From Phymorhynchus buccinoides (lineage: Eukaryota; Mollusca; Gastropoda; Neogastropoda; Raphitomidae), in assembly GCA_017654935.2 (NCBI GenBank), contig CM065699.1:39078450-39142449 (forward strand): a stretch of DNA of 64,000 nucleotides. The letters run 5' to 3'. The notes beneath the pieces were generated by a model. The model was not told the DNA's origin, ran no database searches, and saw only the letters and a list, made by a program, of their open reading frames with translations. The first letter of the stretch is position 1. Each line of letters opens with the position of its first letter. Positions 1 to 10,318 of this stretch are shown in pieces. The position numbers were made by a program, and so were the translations under genes.

Positions 1-84
1 GTAAAGTCCCAATTTTTTAACAATACAGATAGGTGTGTAGCAGTAACCACGCCTCGGTTCAAACCTCATCGGCTATGGTACCGC
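1..84 (-). repeat. Dispersed element X, partial copy
   Basis: This is part of a short interspersed family (about 190 bp when complete) recognised by 'AAAGTCCCGAATTTTTAACA' and 'CCTCATCGGCTATGGTACC'. Other copies lie near 2478, 3384, 6146, 7613, 17338, 29541, 50733 and 52240, in both orientations. It codes for nothing visible. The copy is cut by the window edge. Confidence 0.75.
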
Positions 85-154
85 CACAATATAAGCAAAG
101 AATAAAAAGAATGACAGAGTGACAGAGACTTATTTTTTACTAGTTTAGGTAGCC

Positions 155-765
<611 letters not shown>

Positions 766-1059
766 CAGTGCAACCAGGGACCCCCCAAAAAACCGCCCAT
801 GAGCTTTGTAGGGAATGTGGGCGGGGAAAGGGGTTGAAGGATATGAAGGTTAGGGGGGAGGTGGGGAGGGGGAGAAAAGGTGAGGTAGAGAGGAGGGAGG
901 TCACTGGAGGAATCTAGCACAAGTGCACGAGTACGTATAGTAAGGTGTGAGGGCAGAAGGAAGAGAAATATGTTGGCCTACTTCTACAACTGTACGCTGT
1001 AGTACTGCTACTATTACTATAGAATAAGCACTACGGTAAAGGTCAAGATGTGCCACCCC
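766..1059. other. Non-coding spacer, G-rich on + strand
   Basis: Low-complexity purine-rich sequence follows the TG tract. No exon, RNA gene or recognised repeat copy is visible. Confidence 0.5.
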
Positions 1060-1400
1060 CCTACATTTCTCGGTTAATTGTATTTTTCCGTTTTTGTCTT
1101 TCTTACCATACATAAAGCTGTATTTTAGGAACATTTTTAGCTAATAACCTTTTTGGAATACTAACCCTATCCCTAACCCTACCCCCCACCCTATAAGACG
1201 GGAAAACGCAACGAACCACAACTGTGACAAATCGCGGTGTACTGCAGTACATAGTGGGGGGTAGGGTTAGGTTTAGGGCTAGGGTTAGGGTTAGGGTTAG
1301 TATTCCAAAAAGGTCATTAGCTAAAAATGTTCCTAAAATACAGCTTTATGTATATGGTAAGAAAGGAAAAAAACGGAAAAATACAATTAACCGAGCACTA
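1060..1400. mobile_element. Foldback element with telomere-like (TTAGGG) centre
   Basis: The left arm (about 1060-1185) is the reverse complement of the right arm (about 1258-1400); both include 'AGCTAAAAATGTTCCTAAAA' or its complement. The inner ends of both arms contain CCCTAACCCT / AGGGTTAGGG runs, so the loop is bordered by telomere-like repeats. A diverged relative lies within 62266-62670. Confidence 0.8.
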
Positions 1401-1404
1401 CTAT

Positions 1405-1733
1405 GTAGAGTGGCAGAGAGGTAGCGCGTTCGCCTTGTGTCAAATAAACCCGAGTTCGAACCTGGGTACAGGGGATTTTTCCTCTCGCCTTACGGTCTGA
1501 ATGTGGAATCTTTCCGGTAAACCGAGGTCCCGTGTGCCCATTCATTTAGCACACGCTAAACCCAGTGGCAACGAACAAAATTGTCATTTGGTCAAAATTT
1601 ACCCCCCCCCCCCCCTTTCCTTCCTCATCCGTCACACAAAAATCGGATGCTAAAAAAAAAAGGGTGGCGCGCCTCTGGCTTCGACACGCTCTCCAGAGAA
1701 GCCTCTGTGACTATAAAGTATGTAATACCTAAT
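1405..1733 (+). mobile_element. tRNA-headed SINE, family T1
   Basis: The head 'AGTGGCAGAGAGGTAGCGCG' resembles a tRNA A box, and 'GAGTTCGAACCTG' some 30 bp later resembles a B box, the internal pol III promoter layout. A tRNA-unrelated body follows, ending in TAATACCTAAT. A second copy starts at 60247. It is not a tRNA gene: there is no cloverleaf or CCA-side stem. Confidence 0.8.
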
Positions 1734-1739
1734 GCCAGT

Positions 1740-1935
1740 CTGTAGTTTCTGCCAGATTGCAGAGGGAGCCAGGTGCTCTTCTGGATGACTGGGCTAGAAA
1801 TTGTTTTTATAATGGAGATAACCTTGCCCAGAGTACATCCCCACTCTCTCCGCGGCCAAAGGGATTTGTCTTTGTGGACAGTTGGCGTCGGGGAAGGTCC
1901 CCAAAGACCAACCAATCCCCTTGGCTGCTGAAATC
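1740..1935 (+). repeat. Dispersed element W, partial
   Basis: It shares 'CTGCCAGATTGCAGAGGG', 'TACATCCCCACTCTC' and a 'GGTCCCCAAAG' motif with copies at 4297 (-), 33736 (-) and 42926 (+). No coding capacity is seen. Confidence 0.65.
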
Positions 1936-1977
1936 AACACACACAAACGCAAAGAAATCGCTTAGTACAGTGGAACC

Positions 1978-2143
1978 TCCATTATAAGACCTCCCATTGC
2001 AAGACTCCCTCCCATATAAGACCTACTTCTATGAGACATTGCCCTTCTTTGTAAGTATTAAAATTACCTCCCTTACAAGACCCCTCCCTGATAAGACCTT
2101 ATTTTGGATGATTTTTGAAGGTCTTATAATGGAGGTTCCCCTG
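1978..2143. mobile_element. Mariner-type MITE with TA target duplication
   Basis: Terminal inverted repeats CAGTGGAACCTCCATTATAA and its near-perfect complement close a 166-bp element flanked on each side by TA. This is the Tc1/mariner hallmark. The interior has no transposase. Confidence 0.85.
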
Positions 2144-2153
2144 TAATAGTATA

Positions 2154-2182
2154 CCCCCCCCCCCCCCCCCCCCCCCCCCCCC
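2154..2182. repeat. Poly-C tract
   Basis: An uninterrupted run of about 29 C. Similar long C or G runs recur in this window (5985, 32338, 35662, 49297). Confidence 0.95.
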
Positions 2183-2286
2183 GTCTTTCTAGAGTAAAAC
2201 ACAATTTGTGAAGCGGTGACCCTAAACTTTTGCCGAGGAGTATAGCAAAGTGAGAGAACCACCACCCTGCTTGAGAATACCGCAGG

Positions 2287-2462
2287 TTAACCCTTTCACC
2301 ACCAAAGTGACACCTATGTCACTAAAAGGCATCAAATTGGGGTCTATTATCCAAAAACCCTATTGTTTTAGTTTTGGGAAGTAAGGATAGACCGTATTTT
2401 GCATATGCCACAGAAGAATCCCCAATACTGCAGATGGATTTTGTTCTCTACACAGGTAAATT
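2287..2462 (+). mobile_element. M1 MITE, truncated
   Basis: It starts with the M1 terminus TTAACCCTTTCACC and follows the 245-bp M1 consensus seen intact at 18004-18248. It stops after the 'TCTACACAGGTAAATTTAA' segment and runs into an element X copy. The right terminal repeat is missing. Confidence 0.8.
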
Positions 2463-2477
2463 TAACAATACTGAAGG

Positions 2478-2589
2478 CAATGCCCGGAGGCAGTGCAACA
2501 CCAGTAAAGTCCCGAATTTTTAACAATACAGATAAGTGAAGCAGTAACCACGCCTCGGCTAAACCTCATCGGCTATGGTACCGCCACAA
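2478..2589 (-). repeat. Dispersed element X
   Basis: The element-X motifs AAAGTCCCGAATTTTTAACA and CCTCATCGGCTATGGTACCG are present. The copy abuts the truncated M1 copy directly, so one inserted into, or recombined with, the other. Confidence 0.7.
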
Positions 2590-3175
2590 GCTATGCCATG
2601 CATCTCACTAAAACCACCTTTTCCTTTAATTTGTCTGGCTACTCGCAGACCGTCAACACGAACGCAATCAGCTCATTAAGTAGCCACATTCTGCCTTGCT
2701 CGGGAAAGGGATCAGGTTAGGATTAGGTTATGGTTATTTTCAGGAAACGGAAAGAGCGATACGTCGACATTGGAAAGCGAGAACATGAGGTGGAGGATAG
2801 CTAAAAATGGTCTAAAACAGCCTGATAGTCGGTCAAAATCAAGGGAAGTAATTAAACCAGCTAATGTTGTAAACCATAATCCAGAAATGGATGCCCAGTT
2901 ATATATCAGTTTGACAGAATAAAAACAGTCACACTGCCAAAACGTATGCAAAAAACAAAAAGAGGATTATTCCTTTCTTTAAACCCCACGGGTGTAGGCC
3001 TATTTAGCTTACACACAGCGAATCATGTTCATGTGGACGGTCTGCGAGTAGCCATGTGTATAATGGGTTCCCTCACACTCCCTGACAACAATAGTAGTGT
3101 GTGGGGAGGGCAGATCAGCGGAAAAGATCAGGAATGGAAAAATAAAAGGGAGAAAGACAAGACAGTACACCCCCC
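2590..3175. other. Non-coding spacer
   Basis: Ordinary AT-rich sequence. Short open frames occur on both strands, but none has splice signals, domain-like composition or a repeat copy. Nothing can be supported here. Confidence 0.5.
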
Positions 3176-3331
3176 AAAAAAAAGAAGTTTGCTTTCAAAA
3201 CATTCCTGTTCTGCTTCACGTCTCGTTTAACAACAGTTAACACGGCGTTTGTATTTTAAAAAAAGAAGTTTGCTTTCAAAACATTCCTGTTCTGCTTCAC
3301 GTCTCGTTTAATCCAACAGTTAACACGGCGT
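3176..3331. repeat. About 80-bp tandem duplication
   Basis: A segment containing 'GAAGTTTGCTTTCAAAACAT' and 'TTAACACGGCGTTTGT' occurs twice in a row, at about 3179-3252 and 3260-3331, with only a few changes. The copies look recent. Confidence 0.9.
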
Positions 3332-3383
3332 TTGTTTCTGAACAAGCTTTCCCCCCGGTTATTTTATCAAATTTATACTTGGG

Positions 3384-3545
3384 TGGCGGTACCATATAGC
3401 CGATGAGGTTTAACCGAGACGTGGTTACTGCTACACCTATCTGTATTGTTAAAAATTCGGGACTTTACTGGTGTTGCACTGCCTCCATACATCTTTGTAT
3501 CTACAAATGTCCCATAAATTATGTGTCTGTTCCAGACCGAGAGGA
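3384..3545 (+). repeat. Dispersed element X, nearly complete
   Basis: It runs from 'GCGGTACCATATAGCCGATG' through 'AAAAATTCGGGACTTTACTG' to 'CCAGACCGAGAGGACGTAAA', close to the full family length. This is one of the better copies for defining the element. Confidence 0.75.
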
Positions 3546-3573
3546 CGTAAAACACCATTTTTCATTCGCTTTT

Positions 3574-3984
3574 CCCCCGGCTTTGGGGGGAACTAGGTAG
3601 CTCAGAGGTATAGGTCACACAACAGGGAGCGAATGACACTGCGAATAAAACCGCGTTTGTTTCTGAACACAATGGTCAACTTAGGACGCACATTTCACCG
3701 CCAGGGGGGGGGGGGGGCAATCAAACCAGTAGGGGCTTAGCGCGTGATATTCTTAGTTGGGGGTAGTGAGAGAGGGAGAGGGAGGGACACGTGATATTCT
3801 TAGTTGGGGGTAGTGAGAGAGAGAGAGAGAGAGAGAGAGTCCCTAAGAATATCACGCGCTAAGCCCCTACGGGTTTGATTGCCACCTGGCGGTGAAATGT
3901 GCGTCCTAAGCTGCTTATTTCCCCCGGCTTTGGGGGCCTAGGTAGCTCAGAGGTATAGGTCACACAACAGCGAGCGGATGGGCT
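3574..3984. mobile_element. Palindromic element between tRNA-like direct repeats
   Basis: Arms of about 80 bp (3672-3757 and 3843-3913) are inverted copies carrying 'TAGGACGCACATTTCACCGC' and 'TTAGCGCGTGATATTCTTAG'. A (GA)n and duplicated GTGATATTCTTAG spacer lies between them. The whole is flanked by direct repeats (about 3574-3645 and 3919-3984) containing GGTAGCTCAGAGGTATAGG, which resembles a tRNA A box. Confidence 0.75.
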
Positions 3985-4296
3985 GTTTAGAAGGAGTTAG
4001 CATCCTTAGCCCTTGAAACGCAGTTTCGTTCCATTTAGAGACCATTTCTAAGCAACGCAAAACCCACTCTCTCTCTTTCCGTCTCTCTCTCACAAATGCG
4101 CGACAAAAATAGATTTTGCCTCTTTACTTGACACTGATGCAACAGAGGCAATAGTTCCCGCTTCGCTGAAACTCGAGAACTAATAATTTAATAAACAAAC
4201 CACCTACAACTTACTGATACTATTGTCATTGATAGCATGTAACAACCAATCTAGAGGGGTAGCGCGTTATCTCTTAACTGGTGTTATGAGCTTGGC

Positions 4297-4690
4297 AGGT
4301 GCTTTGTGCCCTTTACTCAAATCCCTTTTATCATTGGTTGACATTAGCCTGTAGTAGGGGCCAACAGTAACATGAGAGCTGTACAACAGATGATTTTCTA
4401 CAGTGATGGAAAATCATGGTACAGATTAGTCTCTTGTGGAAGACTATGACTCTCGAAGGAGGGGGCCCTTGCACCAGCTCTAGTGCTGCAGCCTAAGGGA
4501 TAGGCTGGCCTTTGGGGACCTTTCTCAATGCCAACTGTGTCCTAAAATCCCTTTGGCCGAGAGTGGGGATGTACCCTGGGCAAGGCAACTCCACTATAAA
4601 CAAATTCTCGCCCAGCCTGCTGGAATAGCATCTGCCCCCTCTGCTATCTGGCAGTCATTGTCGGAAACGACAGACTAGCATACAGGTGTA
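4297..4690 (-). repeat. Dispersed element W, longest copy
   Basis: This is the reverse-oriented counterpart of 42926-43235. It includes 'GGGGATGTACCCTGGGCAAG' and 'CTATCTGGCAGTCATTGTCG'. The two copies agree over roughly 300 bp. Open frames are absent. Confidence 0.75.
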
Positions 4691-5520
4691 GTTCTTTCAC
4701 TTTTAATGTGCGCAAGTGATTACTAGTTATTTGACCTACTATTTTTTAAACATTTTGTTTTTAGAAGGGAATAGATAACACACACATGAAAACACACACA
4801 CACTAATAACCATACTAATACTACAGTAACCTTTGCAGAAAATGATCTTTCAAATGAAATTTCAACATGCATCGTGTAACTAAAAAGAAAGTGTTTTTTT
4901 ATAACATGAATAAAAAATATTCTTTATTTGTATACAAATCCCAGGAAATGCAAGAATTCCAATGAAAATTCCTTACACAGTACACTATCTCTCCATCAAA
5001 TTTACTATTTTTTAAAATTCATGTTAGCAGTTAGTATTGAATTGACTGATAATCCCGATTAATTTCAATGTAGATAACATTTGTTTTACGTCCTCCGACC
5101 TGCTTAGAGGCACATATGGGACTTTTTTTTTTTAGGACGAAGATGGTTAATTTTAATGTGAAAAAGAAAAATCTTTAAGCGAAATCTTCACCCACTGCCA
5201 AATTAGTTAAAAATGAATTACATCACAACGTAACCATTTTGATGAGATCATCATCAGTTTTATGTCACAGCATTAAGGAATGGCCTGACGGAAAATGTGG
5301 AATACATTTGAACATTTGCCTCATAGTGGGCGTTTGTTTTCTTTTGGTACTTGTCTGTTAGAGGTTGTTTTTTTATGATGTTGAAAAATAAAGAGAAAAA
5401 CAGAGAAAGACAAAAACTGAAACTCTTTGGCAGAGGAATATATTTCCGAATAAAAAACAAAGTGTGCTGATTTCTCTGTTGAGCATTAGCATAATATAGT
5501 AAAAAGCCAACTGTCCGTCC
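4691..5520. other. AT-rich spacer, nothing recognised
   Basis: AT-rich sequence with a short CA run near 4780. No exon with paired splice sites, and no repeat family shared with other parts of the window, was found. Confidence 0.5.
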
Positions 5521-5559
5521 GCATGTGTGTGTGTGTGTGTGTGTGTGTGAAACACGAAA

Positions 5560-5960
5560 CGAGCCTTATAACTCCGCCGTTTTTCGACCGAATCGCTTCA
5601 AATTTAGCTGTGAGCCCTAACGGGGCGATGGCAACGGCAACCGAGTCATTTGCGCGGTTTCGCAAATGCGCGAAACGCGCATCCGCCGGCCTCTCGGCGC
5701 CCGTATCTCCGGCGTTTCTGGGCCGATGACCGGGGCCGGGGACTATCCGTGTGCCAAACCGAAAGCGAAAAGGTTCAGAAACGCGCGCGCTAGACGCCGC
5801 TTCACCGTTTCACGAATAACCCCGCCGTTTCTTAACCGAATCGCCTCAAATTTGCTGTCAGGCTTGCTATGACACAGGCAAAGCATGGCAGGACAGCATC
5901 CGTTCATAAATGCGCGCGATATGCACCAATTTACAGTTTCGCTCACTAGGCGAAACGATA
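5560..5960. repeat. CpG-rich block with two diverged ~250-bp units
   Basis: A sharply GC- and CpG-rich stretch in AT-rich surroundings. Two related segments about 250 bp apart carry 'CCGCCGTTTTTCGACCGAAT' and 'CCGCCGTTTCTTAACCGAAT', each followed by CGC(T/C)TCAAATTT. Translated, both give ITPPF(F/L)(D/N)RIASNL, but in different frames relative to each other. No complete gene is seen. Confidence 0.6.
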
Positions 5961-5984
5961 TATGTCCAAACGTGCTGTTATTAA

Positions 5985-6013
5985 AGGGGGGGGGGGGGGG
6001 GGGGGGGGGGGGG
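5985..6013. repeat. Poly-G tract
   Basis: An uninterrupted G run of about 29 nt, followed by further G-rich sequence to about 6140. Confidence 0.95.
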
Positions 6014-6145
6014 CTGTGGGCATGAGACCATGGTTCACACGTGCTGGGGTGACGAGTAGGTCAGCCAGCTGGTTATGGGTGGGGTAGGGGGTGGGTGGGC
6101 GGAGGGATGGTGGGGGTGGGGGGGCAGTGGAGATTACAAGGGGAT

Positions 6146-6232
6146 GACACTACACGTATCTGTATTATTAAAAAATCGGGACTTTACTGGTTTAGCACTG
6201 CCTCCGGGCATTGCCTCCAGTATTGTTCAATA
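6146..6232 (+). repeat. Dispersed element X, short copy
   Basis: It contains CTGTATTATTAAAAAATCGG and GCACTGCCTCCGGGCATTGC, the core of the element. It is truncated on both sides. Confidence 0.7.
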
Positions 6233-6286
6233 CTGCCATGGGGTTAAAACTGCCACGGGAATTAACTGCCACGGGGCGATTGCTAG

Positions 6287-6360
6287 TAATAATAATAATA
6301 ATAATGAGGAAAATTGATATAGCGCCCATCCTACTATGTAGGCTACAAGGCACTTTACAC
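6287..6360 (-). repeat. LINE/SINE 3' tail with (ATT)n
   Basis: Read on the minus strand, it has 'AAGTGCCTTGTAGCC', 'GCGCTATATCAATTTT' and an (ATT)n tail. This is the '...AAGCGC...TATATAAAT...(ATT)n' style of RTE-like retroelement tails. Related tails lie at 22383-22560, 24260-24330 and 53039-53125. Confidence 0.55.
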
Positions 6361-6471
6361 AGAATTAAAATGGAATAAAAACATGAAGAAGAAACAAAAA
6401 TCCAATAACATGAGCAGACAAAACAATGCACAACAAAATGCACATAACGATCAGCAACAACAACTGCTGTG

Positions 6472-6502
<31 letters not shown>

Positions 6503-6559
6503 ATAGGCCTAATACAAGTATGCTTTGTCACACAATTCGCAAGCTTGAAAGAAAAATAT

Positions 6560-6745
6560 ATATTCATGACAACATACACACACACACAAACAGCACACGC
6601 ATGCACACACACCATGCATACATACACTCATATAGGGGCCTACATAAACGCATCATACACACACACACACAACACAAACGTGTGCAACCACACATACACC
6701 ACACACACACATGCGCGCATGTACACATACACACATAACCACACA
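6560..6745. repeat. CA-rich microsatellite region
   Basis: Interrupted ACACAC and CATACA repeats. The His/Thr-rich open frames here are repeat artefacts. Confidence 0.85.
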
Positions 6746-6988
6746 CAGACAACATAGAATGGAATACTTTACTGCTTCTCATGAGCTTATGAATAAGCCC
6801 TACTTCATTTCTAATAGTGTGTAAAATACTGAAATATGTATAAGAAATGCAACAATTAATATATATGTTTCCTGTAAATTGTAAGGGTTTAAAATCCTAT
6901 TGTAATTCATTTATGGTAGCAGACAAGGCAGGGGAGATTATTAGACATACATATAGCCATGGAAAAAAAAAGACAATCTAGTCTTTCA

Positions 6989-7294
6989 TTAACACTTTAA
7001 GTAGTCAAAAATCGTGTCAGGAGGAACATCTCGAAACAAAACTTCCATTGACTCCGCTGTGTAGTGTTTCCTTCTAATGCTGAAGCCTAAAAGGACATGA
7101 CGGATGGAAATTGGAGAATCGCATGCTACACAGTAAGGCGGGTCTTCTCTTTTCAACAAAAAGGAATGCGTGTAGTATGTGTCCCGTATGTAGTCTACAT
7201 TAACTGTTTCTTCCCGGCTGCTAGCAAATATTTCGGGAATTATTTTGTGTGTGTCAGACTTTGCACAGTTTAGAAGTTTGATGATGAATGACAA
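6989..7294 (-). pseudogene. LINE ORF2 C-terminal fragment (Jockey-like)
   Basis: The minus-strand frame contains 'DTYYTHSFLLKREDPPYCVA' followed by CDSPISIRHVLLGF, RRKHY and a closing DTIFDYLK. This matches the usual end of Jockey-type reverse transcriptase proteins (RLRIGHTYLTHS...PPxCxxC...HILLxC...FL). The reverse transcriptase and endonuclease parts are absent, the expected Cys after HVLL is replaced by Gly, and the expected 'CVDF' stretch is shortened. I infer a dead 5'-truncated insertion. Confidence 0.75.
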
Positions 7295-7612
7295 TAATTA
7301 ATGATTTGTGCAGTTAGCACACGAAGACTGGCACACTTCTTGCATCAAGTTCCCTGCGTCCTTTGACACACACAGTTAATGAGGCTTTATACTACTCCTT
7401 GCCGACAATATTAGGCCTGAACTGCCGATGCCCCCTGGTGACGAGTCAGGAGCAGATACTTTTCTGTGGCTATATACTACTAGTTCCTGACAGGCAAGGG
7501 CGATCATCTAAAGTAGGGGGCGTTCGCATATCAGGTCAAGAGACAGGGGCAGAGAATTTTCAGCAAAAAGCCTCATTGTGATCTGTTTAAAAAAAATGTT
7601 TTTTTAACAAGA

Positions 7613-7719
7613 AACCCGGAGGCAGTGCTTATCCAGTAAAGTCCCGATTTTTTTTTTAATACAGATATGTGCAGCAGTAACCATGCCTCGGATAAACCTC
7701 ATCGGCTATGGCACTGCCA
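7613..7719 (-). repeat. Dispersed element X
   Basis: The family motifs 'CCCGGAGGCAGTGC' and 'CCTCATCGGCTATGGCA' are present, with an expanded T run in the centre. Confidence 0.7.
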
Positions 7720-8261
7720 CGCTAATTGTATAAGGAATTAATGGGATCGTTGTCAGGGGTTTAAGAACGAAAACAAAGCGTGGAGCGTAAACAAATACTA
7801 AGACAACGTTGCTCGCAACCAACACACAATGAAAAATGATAGCATTAGTCATGCTGCAAAACGTGACTCATAGACAAAAATCTTGTGCGAGCATCATACA
7901 ACAAATTTATTTTCACCTTTAAAAAAGCACATTTATTGAGAAACAAATTCAGCATTTTATATACACAACAGCCTGATTCATGCACAGATTTTCTTTAGAA
8001 CTCACTGTATACGAGACACCCCAACTTCCATTTCCCACACACCTTGGGGCAATCTAATTCACACACACACACAGCACCAACTCCTGCCCTCCATCTGCAC
8101 CCTGCCCCATTTCCAATACACTACCAGTTATGGCTTAGGCAGAGACGCTTACCCTAATTTTCAATTTTTAAGGACCAAATTTTTTTTTTAGAATCCAGAA
8201 CAAATCATGATCTTCCAGGAACATGACAAGAAAATGTAGCTTATTTAGTTACTGTATCCGA
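7720..8261. other. Non-coding spacer
   Basis: AT-rich sequence with a short CA run near 8060. No supported exon or repeat copy. Confidence 0.5.
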
Positions 8262-8650
8262 ATAGACGATTTTCGGAACAAACTAGGGGAGAGCACTTTG
8301 TGAAAATTAGAGTTGTTTACCTCCATTACTCGGTCAAATACCATAGCAACAATGGCGTTGAAGCTTGAAACCGCAGGATGCGAGCCAGCGACTAGCAAAC
8401 ATTTTTTTAGAAAAATTAGGGGTGGCCAGTGGCCACAAACTGATAAAACTTGCAAAATGTGACGTACAAACATAAATGTATGACGCACGGTGTTCTAAGT
8501 GCTGTATGTCTGCTCAAACACGAGTCGATAGGCTACGAGAGCTGACGGTAGAGTGACTTCCCCTGTTTGACCGATTGAATTAGGCAAGATCACTCCCACA
8601 CACCATGAAATTGCTCCCCTTAATTATTTCCGAACAATTCGTATTGCCTC
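8262..8650 (+). repeat. Dispersed element V
   Basis: A ~390-bp family with copies at 34597-34950 (+) and 53128-53545 (-). Shared stretches include 'AAAATTAGAGTTGTTTACCT', 'TTGAAACCGCAGGATGCGAG' and 'AATTATTTC(C/T)GAACAATTC'. This copy lacks part of the CpG-rich middle. No protein is encoded. Confidence 0.8.
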
Positions 8651-8932
8651 CTCTTGCTACTGTAGTGAATGTTGCGGGAGTGACTTCCCCTGCGTTGTAT
8701 TGCAAGTCGTCTACAACCGGAATCGCAGCAATTAAGAGCTCGCTGCAAGTGAGTGGAGGCCTTCTGGGCGAGTGCGGTGGGTGGGCAGCCTGACCCAAGC
8801 TGTCCCAAGTTCCCTACTGGCTTCCTCCAGTCTACCACCAACAGTGACAACCAAACCGGCCAAGACCCCCTTACCTATTGTGACCACCGGCAGTGATTGG
8901 GCCTACCGTGCGGTTCTATCCCGAGGCCTCTA

Positions 8933-9365
8933 CTTCTTCTTCTGCGTTCTCAGGCCATATGGCCATAATGGGTAAGGTACGTATGTGTCCGTTTTTCAGT
9001 TTTCACTGGTCTCCCTGCTGCATACAGCCGACACATTCCGATTTCGGAGGAGTTAGTTTATTATAGTCCCGTCAACAGCTATGGTTCGGAGGAGCTGAAA
9101 GTGTAAAAATTATCTGGAAGATTTTTTTGGAAAAAAAGGCAGGAGAATGGGCCAATAAGTCAGAAAGATAGTAGATGCTAGAAAGCAAAGGGGAAAAGGC
9201 AAAGAGAGTGGCAGATTAGAGGAAGTTACAAGCACAGAACTTCCAGAAGGTGGGGGGGAACTATGTTTATGAAAGAACCCCCCGGTATCCCCACGGGGAG
9301 ACTCATGAAGGGGGCGGGGTTGTCCAGCTCCCTGTATGGAGGCACGAGGCATCCACCCACTGCCC
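8933..9365 (-). mobile_element. (GAA)n-tailed SINE, type B, full length
   Basis: Direct repeats of 12 bp, CCGAGGCCTCTA, flank it at 8921-8932 and 9366-9377. That fixes both ends and gives a 433-bp element. Read on the minus strand, it starts GGGGCAGTGGGTGGATGCC, continues into CTCCCCGTGGGGATACC, and ends in the type-B tail (GCCATATGGCCTGAGAACGC then GAA repeats). There is no tRNA B box. A TATA-like TATAAA(C/T)A lies just after the GGGGATACC motif. Confidence 0.9.
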
Positions 9366-9566
9366 CCGAGGCCTCTATTGAATGTGACCAACCACCGAAT
9401 GCAGTCTACTAGCGGCAAGACAGGGTGAGGGTGAGCCACCTGTGAGTGAATGGTCTGAGAGTGTGAGCGAGTGGTAGAGTCGAGTGTTGTGTGGGTAAGA
9501 GAGCTGTGAAGCTAACTGGAAAGCCTGCTATCCTGACATTCCTGCAGCTGGCTATTCAGTAGTATT

Positions 9567-9976
9567 ATATCGTCGGTGACATTCACAAACCTCGTATCTC
9601 GATTTTGGGGGGGTTTGAGTTAGATACATAGTCAGTTCTTTTCATTTTTCCCGCCACCTTCCACCAAAAGCTCGTATCTCTAACGACTTTCTATCTGGGG
9701 TAAACGAGATTGTGAACATAGACGAAAAACTCGTAAGTCCCAAATTCAGATCTAGTTAAGGACAAAACCTCGTATCTTCGCTCTTTTCAAGTCTAAACAA
9801 ACCGTTTTCAGTAATTTTAACAGAATGCAGGACTTAACTCGCAATATCTCAAACAACATATTCATCATAGTTAATCAATTGTGGCCAGCGCAGTTACTTT
9901 TTAAAACAGTTAAATTCGTTTTTCTCAAAACTACCAACATTGAGATATGAGGTTTGTGAATGTCACCGACGATATT
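9567..9976. mobile_element. MITE with ~40-bp terminal inverted repeats
   Basis: 'CGTCGGTGACATTCACAAAC' plus 'CTCGTATCTCGATTTT' at the left is mirrored by 'GTTTGTGAATGTCACCGACG' at the right. The interior is AT-rich and repeats a CTCGTATCTC phrase. No transposase is visible. Flanking AT dinucleotides fit a short AT/TA duplication. Confidence 0.85.
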
Positions 9977-10110
9977 CAACAGCAAGGAAACACTTCGCTA
10001 CGTCGATGGACAAGAACAATGTTCACAAGAGGTACGAAGGTCGTTCTTTCGTTTCCTTGCTGTATGTACACCCCTGCACAGGTCACTCTCAACACACCAC
10101 AAGACAAGGC

Positions 10111-10318
10111 TTAAGGGTTCATGTCTCTCCACTGGTGCTTGCCCAGCCTCATGTGCCGGGTCTTCAGCTTCAGCCAGGAGGGCACGGAGGGCGGCAAGGG
10201 CGTCAGGTTGGGGAACCGGGGCGCGGGGGAGGGAGGGGCGAGGGGGTCCACCCTCTTCAGCCGCTCCTTCAGCACCTCCTCCTGAATGTCTTTGACGTCG
10301 CGGTAACGGTCCAGATAC
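10111..10318 (-). CDS. MRPL38: MRPL38 last exon
   Basis: The acceptor follows CTCCCTTCAG. The exon opens RYLDRYRDVKDIQEEV, the conserved C-terminal helix of mL38, and runs through a Pro-rich stretch to LGKHQWRDMNP and TAA at 10111-10113. It enters in phase 2. No AATAAA was seen close downstream. Confidence 0.85.

Noticed and set aside
1140..1320. True telomere or chromosome end
   Set aside because: TTAGGG-like runs are short, inverted and internal to a foldback element.
1405..1480. tRNA gene
   Set aside because: A/B-box-like motifs are present, but no full cloverleaf, and a long body follows that recurs at 60247. It is a SINE head. The same reasoning applies to 16061 and 21575.
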